NCBI GenBank assembly: GCA_014529385.2
Contig: CM043944.1
Coordinates: 169,209,740-169,273,739 of the forward strand
Source of the DNA: Adiantum capillus-veneris
Lineage: Eukaryota > Streptophyta > Polypodiopsida > Polypodiales > Pteridaceae
Direction: 5' to 3'
Length of the DNA stretch: 64,000 nucleotides
The notes beneath the pieces were generated by a model that saw nothing but the letters and a program-made list of their open reading frames with translations, did no database searches and had not been told where the DNA came from. Shown piece by piece: positions 38,732-51,000 of this stretch (position 1 is its first letter; each line of letters opens with the position of its first letter). The translations under genes were made by a program, and so were the position numbers.

Positions 38732-41700
38732 TTGCCAAAACATACCCTAAGTACATACATAAATTTTGTTAACATGGCTAACAATAATCAAGAGAGTAGA
38801 ATGAAAATTGATAGCTTTGATTTTGCACATGAAGGTGCTAATAAAGATGCCCCCATGTTCGTGAATTATCTTGCTACTAGGTTGCAACAAGCTATGGGAA
38901 ACCCTGCTTTGCAAGCCAAAGCTACTCAAAAACTTCGTGCTTATGGAATCTCCCTCCCTCTCCAAGAGGAGAGAGAGCTTAGGAGGCCTCTAGACCCCCA
39001 AAAGAAGACTCTCTCCCATTTTAGAGGAGGAATCTAAAGAGCAAGAAAGCAATGAAACTTTAAGTTCCTCTGAAAGTTGTGGCTCCACAAAGATGGTGGT
39101 CTAGACGATCACGTACTCCTCCCAAGAGAAAAATATCAACACACAGTCCCTCTCCTTGTGAAAAAAAGAACAGGGCTAGGAAGAGGTCACCCTCTTGTCC
39201 TTCTTCTTCACCTTCCTCCTCTTCCAATGAAAGCTATGGCTATTCTCCTGGAGAATATATGAGAGGAGAACATCGCAAATCATACCCTGCATGGTGAAGG
39301 TCCCAAAAGCTAAAGAATTTCAAGGAGGGAGGAAAGAGTATCTCTTTTCTCACCTATGATGGAACCTTTGGCACTACCGACAAAGTGTTGGCCTTCATCC
39401 AACAATTTGATGCGGAGGGCTTCACAGAGTCCTCCAAGCTACACCATGTATCTATGCACTTCCAAAAACTCGCTCGTCAATGGTGGGCTAGCCTTCGTGG
39501 CAACGGCGAAGCCCCAAAGACATGGAAAACTCTATGAGTTTCTATCATGAAGCAATTCCTTTCAAGCAATGCAAAGGACAAAGTGCATACCAAATGGTGC
39601 AGCATGAAGCTTCTCTCTCATGAGTCTATCCACAAGTATGTAGACAAGTTTGCGAATTACATCTCAAGGCTACTGTCTTTTAAAAGATAGACTTTGCCAA
39701 GCAAAGGTAGCAATTCTGTGCCGGATTACCTGAAGAGATGGCTGGATATATCAACTCTCAATAGCCTGGTTCTATCAGCAAAGTAATCCATCACACCATG
39801 TTGCTTCACGCATCAATTTCCATCAAGGGGCTAGACGGAATGTCAAGCCCATGGAAAACAAAGATAAAGATGATGCAAAGGAAAAAACCAATGCTCAAAA
39901 TTCTTCCCAAGGCACTTCCAAAAACAACAACAACAACAATCGGTCCAAGGAGAAGGGCTTGAAGAGCTTGAAGCTTTTCACAAAGGACCATAAGTGTTTC
40001 AAGTGTGGGGAGCAAGGACATGGCTATCGTTCTTGACCCAAAAATAATTCTCGCAATGAGACTTCTGGGGCTTCCACCATCGAGGCTCCAAAAGAGGATG
40101 TTCATTGCAAAGGATCATCACTTTCCTATGCTTGGGGAAAGGTAAGAGAGCATGATGCCTTCATCTTGTTTGACCCTGGCTCTACTCACAACTCATATCA
40201 ACGGAGTTGGCCACCAAGTTGGACATTCAATCTTTGAGATGGGAGATGCTGTAATGGCCAATAGTGCTTTCAAGGGATGGCGAGCCTCCGTTACTCCCTT
40301 GATTGGGAATTTGAGGCTTCATGTCCAAATTTATGTTGACAAAGAAGACTTTTTCATCTCTCCTCTCCAACATGAGATGCTATCCTAGGGGTGGCATGTT
40401 TTGATTGCATGGCTGCCAATATGAAATTCCTTGAAAGGAGAATCTACTTCACCTACAGGGGAAAGAACATGTATATAGATGCTAGTGAGCGTGGTCACAC
40501 TATTCCACTTGTAATCCTCCTGCTTTTGATAAGTCAATGTAGAGCTCAGTTTTTGCGTACATGATTTTTGTCAAAGAGTCTCTAAAAGATCCTAATGTTT
40601 CATCAAATGTAAATGGTAGGAATCAAGAAGTTTTAGAATTATTAACTTTCTAAAAGGATTCCAAGATGTGTTCATTAATGATATCCCTATGGACTTACCT
40701 CCAAAACGAGGGGATGATGACCATCGTATTGAGCTCCTTCCAAGAAGCTTACCGCCTAACAAGCCTCCTTATCGAATCTCTCAATCTCAACATGAGGAGA
40801 TCATGTTGCAAGAACAGGAATTGGTAGAGAAAGGGATGGTGAGGCCTAGATCCTCTCCCTTTTGTTCTCTAGTCCTTTTAGTGCAAAAGAAAGATGGTAC
40901 ATACCGTATGTGTGTGGACTATCGAGCACTAAACCATATCACTATCAAAAATAGATTTCGCGTGCCTCGGGTAGAAGTTTTGTTTGATAAGCTACAAGGC
41001 TCTACCTACTTCAGTAGGATTGACCTTAGAAGTGGCATATCAAATAAGGATAGTGGATGAAGATATCCGAAAGACCGTGTTTCGCACAATGTTTGGTCTT
41101 TATGAATATCTAGTCACGCCTTTTGGCTTGACTAATGCACCAGCTACATTCAATTATCTAATGGAGAAAACTTTTAGACTTTATTGCAAATTCACTGGAG
41201 TGTTCTTTGATGATATCATCATCTACTCCAAGTCTTTAGAGGAACATAAGCAACATCTCCAAGTGATTTTTCAAGCATTGAGGGAGAATAAGCTTTTTCT
41301 CAACCAAAAGAAAAGCATGTATTTCCTTCAAGAGATTCAATACCTAGGTCATATTATCTCTCAAAATGGTATCCGTATGGATCCATCAAAGCTAGAGGTA
41401 ATAAAATCATGGCCTAAACCAAGGAATCTACATGAGCTAAGAAGCTTTATTGGTATGTGTGAATACTATAGATGCTTCATAGCAAAATTCTCTCAAATAG
41501 CAGGACCACTACATGACTGAACTAAGAAGAACGTTAAGTATGTATGGACGGCTAAGGAGAAAAATGCTTTTGGTAAGCTCAAGGAGAAGCTTACCTCCAA
41601 ACCAGTACTCATGCTTCTGAATCTCTCAAAGCCATTTGAGGTTCAATGTGATGCTTGTGGTGATTGCCTTGGAGCAATTTTTCTTGAAGAAGGGTATGCC

Positions 41701-42352
41701 ATAGCATATGAGAGCCAAAGGCTCAATACGGATGAACGAGTCTTAGGCATTTATGAGAAAGAGCTTTTTAGCTGTTCTACATGCTCTAGACATATGGAAG
41801 CACTACCTATTGGGGACTCCATTTGTTCTACAAACCGACCAACAAAGTCTCAAGTATTTCATGATGCAAACCAAGATTTTTGACAAACAAATGAGGTGGG
41901 AAAATTTTCTTTCACAATTTTTATTGCTCACATTGCTGGTAAGCACAATCATGTGGCCGATGCACTTTCACGACAACCAAAAGTTAATGCGGTGTCTATA
42001 GCTACTCACAATGATCTATCCTCTATGATAGATGAGTATACTAATGACCCTAACTTTAGAGACATAATGTCAGCCCTTGCTTTGGGGAAGAAAGAGGAAC
42101 CATTTACCTTGCAGGATGGTTATCTTCCCCACGGCAATAGGCTATGTGTTACCCATTCTCTTCGTGAGAAAGTTATGTATGAATCCCATGCTCCTCTCTA
42201 TGCGCGGCATATAGGTATTCAACCTACTCTTCAAGGAGTAGATACATATTTCTATTGGCCTACCATAAAAGTGGACATACAAGAGTATGTTTGAAAATGC
42301 GTAGTATGCCAAAAAACCAACTATGAGAGAGGGAAGCAACATGGATTACTCC
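38732..42352 (+). pseudogene. Ty3/Gypsy gag-pol pseudogene, first part
   Basis: The order is gag N-terminus (38732-39037), Arg/Ser-rich piece, gag core, short poly-Asn, CCHC knuckle (about 39990-40035), protease (about 40150-40400), RT (40668-41520, with the FFDD catalytic motif near 41210), RNase H (41611-41883) and the integrase zinc region (to 42294). There are many stops and frameshifts in every domain. It breaks off at 42352, where the DNA transposon inserted. Confidence 0.9.
42344..42352. repeat. Target-site duplication, left copy (GATTACTCC)
   Basis: It matches 52566-52574 exactly. In the uninterrupted relative the site occurs once (32144-32152), so this is a true 9-bp duplication. 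Nine bases is the size made by Mutator-like transposases. Confidence 0.93.
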
Positions 42353-42412
42353 GGAGAAAACCATACACCAAGCAAATCAAACCGAGCGTGGCATTTTTTC
42401 GAGCGAAATTAG
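42353..42412. repeat. Left terminal inverted repeat of the MULE (degenerate)
   Basis: The first 36 bases match the inverted right end at roughly 60% of positions, best over ACCAAGCAAA and CGAGCG. A second CGAGCGA occurs at about 42400. Confidence 0.65.
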
Positions 42413-42647
42413 GGAGAATTATAACACAAAAAAGCTCTACCATAATGTTAAGTGAAACCAGTCCAACAAAATGGTCAATCCATAGAAGGTGATCATTGCA
42501 ACAATATAAACGCCAAATTGATTAAGTAACACAAGCTATCAAAACAATGTAAGTATAATAGGCGGTCATCCTACAATGGCAATTGCAGGGAATCCAAAAA
42601 AATAGCCAATCCATAGGAACTGCAAACCTTAGCTTAAGAAGTCGATG

Positions 42648-45600
42648 CTATGCTGGCACTCTGGCCCCACACAATCCCTGGAACAACTCTACTTTTGTCA
42701 GTGCTGCCTGATGCACAAACTCATGAGCTGCAGAATCCAAACCAAGGACTCGAAAATACACAAAGTACATGTGTTTGCACGGCACGTATGTGAGATGCCT
42801 GCTGTCTCTTTTTTGGAAATCCTCACAAGTACATCGAGGATAGTTTGCAATGGTCACCGCATAAGTAAACCCCTTTTGAACTGAGCCTGGAGTGATAACA
42901 TGAAAAACATGCGATGCATTTGTTACCGATATAACCTCTCTCACTAGATGTGCTTCCATGCTTTGGCCCAATGCTATCCTATCATTGAAGTCGTCGATTA
43001 ATTTTGTCCTCCACCTTACATGCTTTCCATATCTAAATCTAGCACGGAAAGAGCTTGGTTGTGTTCCACATTGCCCACCAATATGGAGGTTCTGTTGTGC
43101 TGTCGTATTATCTCCTTGAAGCACAAATCCATTTTTGTGCAGCATCTCATCCTCCCATGGAAGCAGACACGTTCCCTCTTCCACAACCCACATCCCCGGA
43201 GTTGGGCCAGGAGGTCCAATAATCATCCCATCAATATTCCATGCATGAGTGGTACTGTCATTGCAAAACCACACAAACCCCTCAATAATTCCTTTTGGTT
43301 TGGCACCCACAGTGGGATATTTTCTCCTTCCCCAAAATCAAGGGGCAGGCACACCATTTTGCACATTATCTAAATTGTTGTTTATGAACCTACCACAACG
43401 TACTTTCTCTCCGGGGAGAACACCAAAACATGTCATTTTTCTGCGAGACTCATTGCACCTAATCGCCCAAACAGTCCGAGGCACCTTTTTCTCTGGCCAA
43501 AGACTAGGAGTAGCGGAAGTATTTTGTTGGCTATGTGGTACATTGTAGATTGGAGTAGTGACAGGAAAAACTCTGGCCTATGAGAGTCTTCTTCAAGAGT
43601 TTCATCGGCATCAAGAAAGATTGAGCGTGATTTTTGCACACTCTTTTCCCTTACTGGAGCTCTATTCATCTCTGGACTTGGTATTTGCATTTCTAGAATT
43701 GCTTACTGAGCTACATCAAGAATTTTTCTTTTCGATGTTGATGTGAATGATTGCTCATAAATCTGGTTGCCAAGTCTGCCATCATTGGTCCTGTGGATGA
43801 ATGCATGCCCTTCAAGTAGGCATTGTAGCGCACACTTTGAAGAACTGCTAGTGACATATCTGCACAAGTGACTTCATACAGACCAATGTTATTCTTCTAA
43901 CCAATTGAAGCACGCATACTTGCATGTTTTGCCTCAGAAAGATTTGTTCTAGGGACAAAAGCACCTGTCTCATCTTGAGCAACAAATCTGTCTCCCCAAT
44001 GTGGCACTCTAACATCCCACCATGACAACCATGTTTCCAATGCTGGAATCTCATCCAAAATAGCATGGCCCATTTTCCAAAATTGTTTGAGTTCATCCTT
44101 GCATACTTGTGTTGCATGTTCTGAAGGTGCATGTAACCATTTTTGACACAATATTTTATGCTCCTCTTGATAAGAGGAACGTATACACTTGACAGTGTGC
44201 TTAACCATGCTTTGCTCCCAATGAAAAACACATGATCTCTCTTTCTCAGGCATATTTTTTTTGGCTCCACCAAAATAGACAGTACGAATTGCAATCCAAT
44301 TTGCATTTGCCTCATCTGCCATAAAACCTCGAAATTCAGGCTTATCAAAACCATGATCAACTACAACCTTATTAAGCATTTTCCAAAACTCTATCTGTGC
44401 ATGCTTGTTTTCCACAATAAATTCACATATTGCCAATGTTAATAGCTCTCTTACATATGGGTCGTAAACATGCCGACATAGTAGGCCAGCCCTCCACACG
44501 ATGAACATGATCAAAATGCACCCACATATCTTGCAAATTTCCACCAGGGCGCATACAGTTCACCAAATCAACACCACTCCCTGGTCCCATAGTAGACATT
44601 ATAAATATATGAGGTTGTTGTCCAGGTCCAAGCTGACTTGGAAAAAGAACACTGTGGAGGAAGGGATATCTTGATTTTGAATTTAAAGTCAAAATAGACT
44701 CCAAGCCAAGAGGTGTAATTCCTTTTGCCCGTTTAGCTGACTTGAAGGTTCTTTGAACATGCCGCTTGTCTGACAATGGGGTTACGGAATCTAGAAAACA
44801 AGAGAACTCTCCATCTTTCATTGGTGAGTCACCACCAACTACTTGAGAAACAAGCTTGTCCATAATTAGGTCTTCTGTAGTTTTTCTTTCAAGCTTTCAG
44901 CAGTTGTTAGAGTATAAAAGGCAGCTCGATGCATTAAGGCATCAGATATTGACTGGTCTGCAACTCTGCTCTTCCCCTCTGCAACAGGGTGTTTATGAAA
45001 ACCTAAGTGCAATACACATCTAGTAACTCCAGTCTTTTCAGATGGAATACAATAATATATAACTGCAGGGCAAGTGTCAATGCACTCTGGCATTTGATGG
45101 CAATGAAAGCATATAAGATTTCCATTACCAACATCCAAGTGGCCTTTACTAGGAGCACGTGCTAATTTTCCTCCCCATTGAGACTCATTAAATTGTCTCC
45201 TTCCCTGATAGTATGGACATTCTATATTGGAGCATCTCAAATGCCCTCCACACCGACTAAAACGAACAGTCCCATTGAATATATCTTTACTGCAGGTAAC
45301 ATATTCTGTCCAAACATGCCCATCAAATCTATGTTCCATCCCATACATAGCAGATTTGTCATTTTGAGGAGGCAGTTCACCGGCAACATACCCATCATAA
45401 TAAGTAGGCATTTCCAAAACCTTAGTGACACTTGTAGCAGAGGAGAGTGCAATATATAGATTGGTTTGCAGAGGAAGAGAACGAATAACATCAAGTACAC
45501 TTCTGATGCATGCAGTGCCATCTTCAACATTGATTGGAGAATCTTTTGAGCCAGCATTTGACGTTGATGGCTGTTCGTTGCAAAGTACCTTGTAAAACTG

Positions 45601-45826
45601 TGAATATCATGATCCAAATGGTAAAAAAATCATTTGAATCATTACGTGCAGGTTCAATTCTAACTTGCTCACCTTGTAGTGTAAGTGGACGCAAAGAGAA
45701 TTTTTTGTTCTCCAGCTCAAAATGTTCTGTTAAAGCTTCAACAGTGATAGTGCAATGCCTACTTTCAAACATTAGCACAAGCTTCTGCTTATGCTTGGGA
45801 CTAAAGATAGTGATATGACGAGCCAT
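42648..45826 (-). pseudogene. MULE transposase (DDE, SWIM zinc finger), broken
   Basis: Reads leftward from an ATG at 45826. A Cys/His-rich N-terminal zinc-binding region (about 45080-45250) contains LHLGFHKHPV. The DDE core has FDHVH (Asp near 44510), FMADEAN (Asp near 44316) and TNLSEAKH (Glu near 43933). A C-terminal SWIM finger carries CTC, then CKH, near 42770-42850. SWIM fingers and this DDE layout are typical of Mutator-like transposases, which cut and paste the element. Lesions: frame changes near 45640, 44878, 44480 and about 43700, stops at 43897 and 43338. Some frame changes could be introns, but no convincing GT-AG pairs fit the ones I checked, so the copy looks inactive. Confidence 0.82.
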
Positions 45827-46235
45827 TGCATGGATTGAACAACAGTCAACCTGGAGAGTAACAGAGTGCGATTATTGCAGACAACAATCTCTTGGAAAAG
45901 GCAAAATGTCTATATTAAATCACCCATGCCACGCACGTCTTGATATTAAGTGTGAAAAGGCCAAAACTTAGGGTTAAAAAACGTTGTTTTTTTGTTATTC
46001 TATTCCACTCCGCACAAGGAGATATGTCGGCTTCAACATTAGATAAAAACAGCCTATGCTAAACGTTTACTGATTTGCCTACACATGTATGCTCAACTTG
46101 TACTGATTTGTCTCAAAGTTTAAACCTATTGAAAGCATTAACGTATTTTTATTGCAATGTAAATGTCCCTCGATATATTCATACAGAATTTGTTTTATTG
46201 CATTATTTTACTTTATTTTGGAGCGCAATTTTTCT

Positions 46236-46282
46236 TTTTCCCCTTAGTCACAACCGGCCGAGACACATTTTGCCCGACAACA
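46236..46282. other. Possible fragment related to the hAT MITE at 7235
   Basis: TTTTTCCCCTTAGTCACAAC and GAGACACATTTTGCCCGAC resemble the right end of the MITE at 7235-7449 with an internal deletion. No partner end was found. Confidence 0.3.
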
Positions 46283-46476
46283 TCTCATAAGCTTGAGATT
46301 ATTTGAAATTTGCATTTTATTTTTTTAATCTGGACATAGAGTTTGGGATTTTCTAAAAGCCTGCGCTCTGCTCTGCTCTGCTCGTGGTCGTTGTCTACAA
46401 GAAGCCTTGCGCCCTGCCAGCCGTACACGGAAGTCGATGGCGCCTAAACGTCGTCCCCCCACAAGGTAGAAGCACT

Positions 46477-46536
46477 GGGACACTTCCCTAACTGATACCG
46501 CGTTGGCGCGGGACTGTTTAGGGTAGAGTCCCGTTT
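46477..46536. promoter_or_regulatory. CpG-rich palindromic repeat, copy 1
   Basis: GGGACACTTCCCTAACTGAT, then the core TACCGCGTTGGCGCGGGA (46496-46513), then CTGTTTAGGGTAGAGTC. Nearly identical to copy 2 at 47365. It lies in the divergent intergenic region between the transposase and the methyltransferase gene. Confidence 0.7.
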
Positions 46537-47364
46537 TATTTTTCAAGTTTATTCTGCGCTTAAGAGTTTGGCTATGTATCTCTGTATGACAAAATCTTGT
46601 TACTACAGTGAGCCTCAGATAACGAGAATGGACCTTGTTATTTACTGGTTATTTTAGTAACATTAAGTCGTTTTTTATGGGGCAGGCCCGCTGTAGCAAG
46701 GCGGTGATGTTTTTGGCAGGGTCTGCTGTCTCTATGAAGTCTTTGATCCCCTTTACCAACATCTAAGAGTGCGCAGAGAGGCTATCAGAGAGCTGGTCGT
46801 CAGCACGAGGGAGTAGGGCTTGGTGGGCTTTTGAGAACGCTATAGAGATTGGGGTCACTGTACTATAGGCAGTTTCCTTGAAAACGCAGGCACTTTTGCT
46901 AGACATCGACTACACACTCACATGCTTGGAAGGACACACACAGTGACACACAGAGTAATGACCAGTTGAAATCAAATCCTGAATAAGCTCAGTACAAAGC
47001 TTCTTCACATTGGCACCACCCATGCTATGTCCCGAAGGAGTCGATAAGAAGCTATAGTGTGCATTGCACTGCAAGTGCCACTGCATGTCAGGGTGGTATT
47101 GCTTGGCGGAATGTGCTAAGGGCTCTTCCAATCACAACAAGTAGAGATGAGTGGCTTGCAACCCTTCGTAGAGCCTTAGTGGCTGGCTTTATTAAAACAG
47201 ACATTGATTTTCAAGAGAAAGGTTTGCTGTTGGCCTTCAAAAAGGGCATAATTGCAAGCATAATAACATAGTTACAAACTTGCTTTATCTGTTTTGCAAG
47301 TGAAACTTCTCGAACAACTGCAAAACATAGTACTGCGTATATTATTGCTTACTTGAAATGTTTT

Positions 47365-47424
47365 GGGACACTGCCCTAACTGATACCGCGTTGACGCGGG
47401 ACTGTTTAGGGTAGAGTCTCGGTT
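47365..47424. promoter_or_regulatory. CpG-rich palindromic repeat, copy 2
   Basis: Same unit as copy 1, with core TACCGCGTTGACGCGGGA at 47384-47401, about 888 bases downstream of it and in the same orientation. Confidence 0.7.
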
Positions 47425-47683
47425 TTAGGTTCTAGGAAAGGTTGATGTACAGCTTGATGGTCACGCATTTCACCTCCACTACCTGTGGTGTGATCTTGGG
47501 AACTGTCATATCAATTTCTGTGTATTATTTTATCTCATTGCATTATTTTGTGTATCCACAAGGGTCCTTAGCACACTGCCTTGCTGATCCTTGTAGCACC
47601 CATTAGTGAGGGGAGCCCTAACAGCATGGTTTCACATTGTTTGCTGATCCGTATAGGCTCTACTTTGTGGGTTTTTATCTACC

Positions 47684-47735
47684 GGGATCATGGCATAACC
47701 AGTCCCGCGCCGATGCGGGATGTTCTAGGACTGTG
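47684..47735. promoter_or_regulatory. CpG-rich palindromic repeat, copy 3
   Basis: GGGATCATGGCATAACCAG followed by the core TCCCGCGCCGATGCGGGA (47703-47720). A diverged member of the same repeat. Confidence 0.65.
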
Positions 47736-47801
47736 TCCGGCTAGGTTGGTATTACAACAATGGAATATTTTTATGTCAAGCACGCAATACTTTTCTTCAA
47801 C

Positions 47802-47852
47802 GGGATAGTGGCATAACTAGTCCCGCGTCGACGCGGGATAGTTTAGAGCAGT
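47802..47852. promoter_or_regulatory. CpG-rich palindromic repeat, copy 4 (perfect palindrome)
   Basis: GGGATAGTGGCATAACTAG followed by TCCCGCGTCGACGCGGGA (47821-47838), an 18-bp perfect palindrome, then TAGTTTAGAGCAG. It is the copy closest to the methyltransferase gene. Confidence 0.7.
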
Positions 47853-48093
47853 TTCTCAAAGTATAGAGTTTGCATAAGTTTGTATGACCTTTAGTTATCA
47901 AACATGAAATTTTAAATGAAATTTACAAATGTCTTTATTATTAGGTATGTTTAATAGAAAGTTTATTAGTGTTATTTTTGAAGGTATTGTTTTTTTTTAA
48001 AAATGTAACCCCTCCACTGCTAGGGGAGGTTCAAGAAGACGTGGCAGGAGTGCATCAGTTTCAAAACCTGTTTGTACTGATCAAGTTAGCTCG

Positions 48094-51000
48094 ATGGCCG
48101 AGACGGAGTTTCCAGATGAGAGCGATAGTCATGATATTGGTTTGGGTTCTTTACATGAAGTGGACCAAGAGATAGCTAATGTTGAAGCTGATATGCAAAT
48201 AGTGCCATTTAGAATGAGACCTGAAATACGTCCAAGTGTTGCAGATGAGGATGATAGCACATTGCACTTGGATCGAGGAGAGGACATTCTAAGTAAAACA
48301 AGAGTTTTTAGTTGCTTTGAATGTCCTCCCATACCTCTTTGTAGGCTTATACCTCATGCTAAAGTTCGTGGTTTAAGGCCAGATGTAAGTGGCTTGAGGT
48401 CTGCATTTTCCAGAGAAGGCTACATCAAAGAGAAGGGTGCATTTATAGTTTCATTGTCTACACGTTAAATGGAAGAAACTCTAGTCACAGGTATGTTTTC
48501 TTATTTTTACCTTTCTTCATTTCTTTTGATGATCATAAGTAAACATATGTCTTTTTTTTGTAAGATGCTATTATTGATGGATGGGATCCAATATGGAAAC
48601 AAGTCAATATAGAGTTTGAAGAAGAGGTAGCTGCACATCCACAATTTGAATCCCTTGCCCAAAAAATGTTCTATGTTTGGGAAGGGAATCATCGGACAGT
48701 TGCTTGGCAAGAAGCCATTAATGAAATGTACTCTACTAACAAAGAGAGGCATTGTAGACTTTTATGTACAATAATTGATACTACAAAGGTGTCAGAGATT
48801 GCATTGTTGACTAGTCTTCAAAGAATGAACTTGTAAGTAAAATGCTAAATCAAGTGCATTGTTTGATGTATTTATATTATTTTGGCACTTCTTTAAAAAC
48901 AAATTATTCATTTCTGTAGCATGAACACACATTCTTTGGTTACCTCTCACTTGAGAGATGAACTTGTCAATTGCTCAAATATTTGTGCAGCCGATCATGA
49001 AGATTATCTTTGTGCACTACCAGAGGCAGATCAGAAACTCATTGACACTCTCCAAAAAAGACGAACAAAAGGGGAAGAGCCTTGGAATCCTCTTACACGG
49101 AGATATCTTGCTCGTTTGTTATTTGATGTAAGTGTACTACATTCTTGAATTTAAGTATAATTGCTTTGTGATTTTAATGTTTTTATTGAATACTTAATAT
49201 GAGGTTCAAATTTCAAAGGAGTTCCAAAGTAAGATAGAGAGCAAGAAAGATACTCTATCGCCACAAGATCTGAAACAAGAAGAGAAACAAATAATCGGAG
49301 ATTTGTACATCAAATATGGGGATCGTGTTGGAAAGGTATGGTTCTTTTGACTAGGTTGCAGTTTGTCTTTAAGTGCTTTTTTAATGGAAGTTATGTGATA
49401 TATTTTGAATATTGTTGATCCTCGACATGGTAAAGAGTGGTTTGATAAAGTAATGAGTTTGAAATGGGGCCAATAGATTTGGGCGACATTAGAGAAGCTT
49501 AATTTAATTGCTCTTCACGATGCAAAAATGAAAAATAAGATCTTATGGTTATCATTGATGGAGTCTAGCAAGATTACACGAGCGGCTTACGGATTGACTC
49601 GAGGTGACCATAGATTCCGTAGGTAGGTAACACGAGTTTGGGTTTCTATCTTTAGTTGTTTCTTTTATAATTTATCTTTTCTTAAATTATATCACTTGAT
49701 TGTTATAGTTGGTTGAAAAGAAAGAGTGCTTGATGGTGTTGAGATACTTTTGCTTGACTATGTGGATGTGCCGGATGGAATCACAATTCCTCCAGCAGCT
49801 ACATTGGAGCTCTACTATGGAGAGATGATAGTAGAGGCTCGTAAATTCATGTTTCCATTAGAGGTGTCTTTGGAGAGTAGAAATAGTGATGCTAAGCTGC
49901 AAGCTCTTAAGAAGATCGACTACTATCAAATGGCTTCACAAAGACTGCTATATAGGTAGTGGTCACTAAAATGTGACTTTATTTTGTATTTGTGAGTTTC
50001 ATTGTGATAATCTAAAAGTTTGCTATATATTTTTGGTTAGATACTTCTATCATTTGTTGGAGAAACAACACATTCTAGTCATTCCTTTGCTTGCTCGATC
50101 TTGGGTCCATGTTGATAGTGAGGATAGCATGTATCCTCCCACTATGCATCATCGATCACAATGGGAGCTAGAGCACTATCCTTGGTGGATAGACATGGAT
50201 CAAAATTATGTGTTGGGTCGTGAGAGAGAGATCTACAATGCACAGAGGACTTCAAATCCCTCTACAGCTCTTGACACATCTGATGCAAATGCAAGGAGCG
50301 AGACCATACATGATAATAGATCCATTCATGCATGTGAGTCTCTTTAATGACTTTGTCTATGTTTTGTGAGATATAACACAGTCTTTGTTGAATTTTGTGC
50401 CTAAAGATATAGGGAAGCAACACGAGACAATCGTTGCAACAGAAATGATAGGTATGAGCATAAAGAAAAGGTTAACTAATATTATGACATGTGTGAGCAT
50501 GTACTTTTATTGATCTCTTTGCTATGGCTCACTAATATCTTTGCTTGGTTGTGTTCCTTGATAGCTTCTCTACCAAAACATAAGGGGAAGCAACACGAGG
50601 TAGAGGAGGAGCTTGACATGAGAGGTGCGTCCATAAATAATATAGTTTGCTTAACTCACAAAGGATTGCTAATCTTGTAATTGTTTTTTTATTGCACTAT
50701 GTTATGAAAATGAACCCATGGTTTGGTGATCTCATTGTTTATAACTGACAAATGCTATTGGCACACAGAGCTTGCATCATTCGGTGCGATTGTTTTCCCT
50801 AGAGAGCAGTCTGTTCTACAGGCACCGAGAGATCATAGATGTTTAGCTATATCAGGGGATTATATTACCATTGCATGTGAGTTTTGTTCTGGTGTGCAGT
50901 CATTGATATGGATGCCCCTACATGAGCATATGGTTAGAGTCTGGTCTACAGATGCCTGTGGATACAGGAGAGATGGTAGGCTCGTTCCATGGGCTACTGA

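Noticed and set aside
46321-46546. 73-codon minus-strand ORF over palindromic repeat copy 1
   Set aside because: Composition follows the GC-rich repeat, and no homologous frame exists at copy 2.
47059-47271. 70-codon ORF as a further gene in the MULE
   Set aside because: No recognisable motif and no splice link to neighbours. It could be an untranslated or 5' exon, but nothing supports it.
48466-48468. In-frame TAA suggesting the methyltransferase-like gene is dead
   Set aside because: A GT at 48464 gives a phase-matched junction to the acceptor at 48564 that removes the stop. This donor is weak, so the point stays open to transcript evidence.
49474-49476. In-frame TAG in the same gene
   Set aside because: It coincides with the AG of a 3' splice site. 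Starting the exon at 49477 keeps phase with the preceding exon end at 49335.
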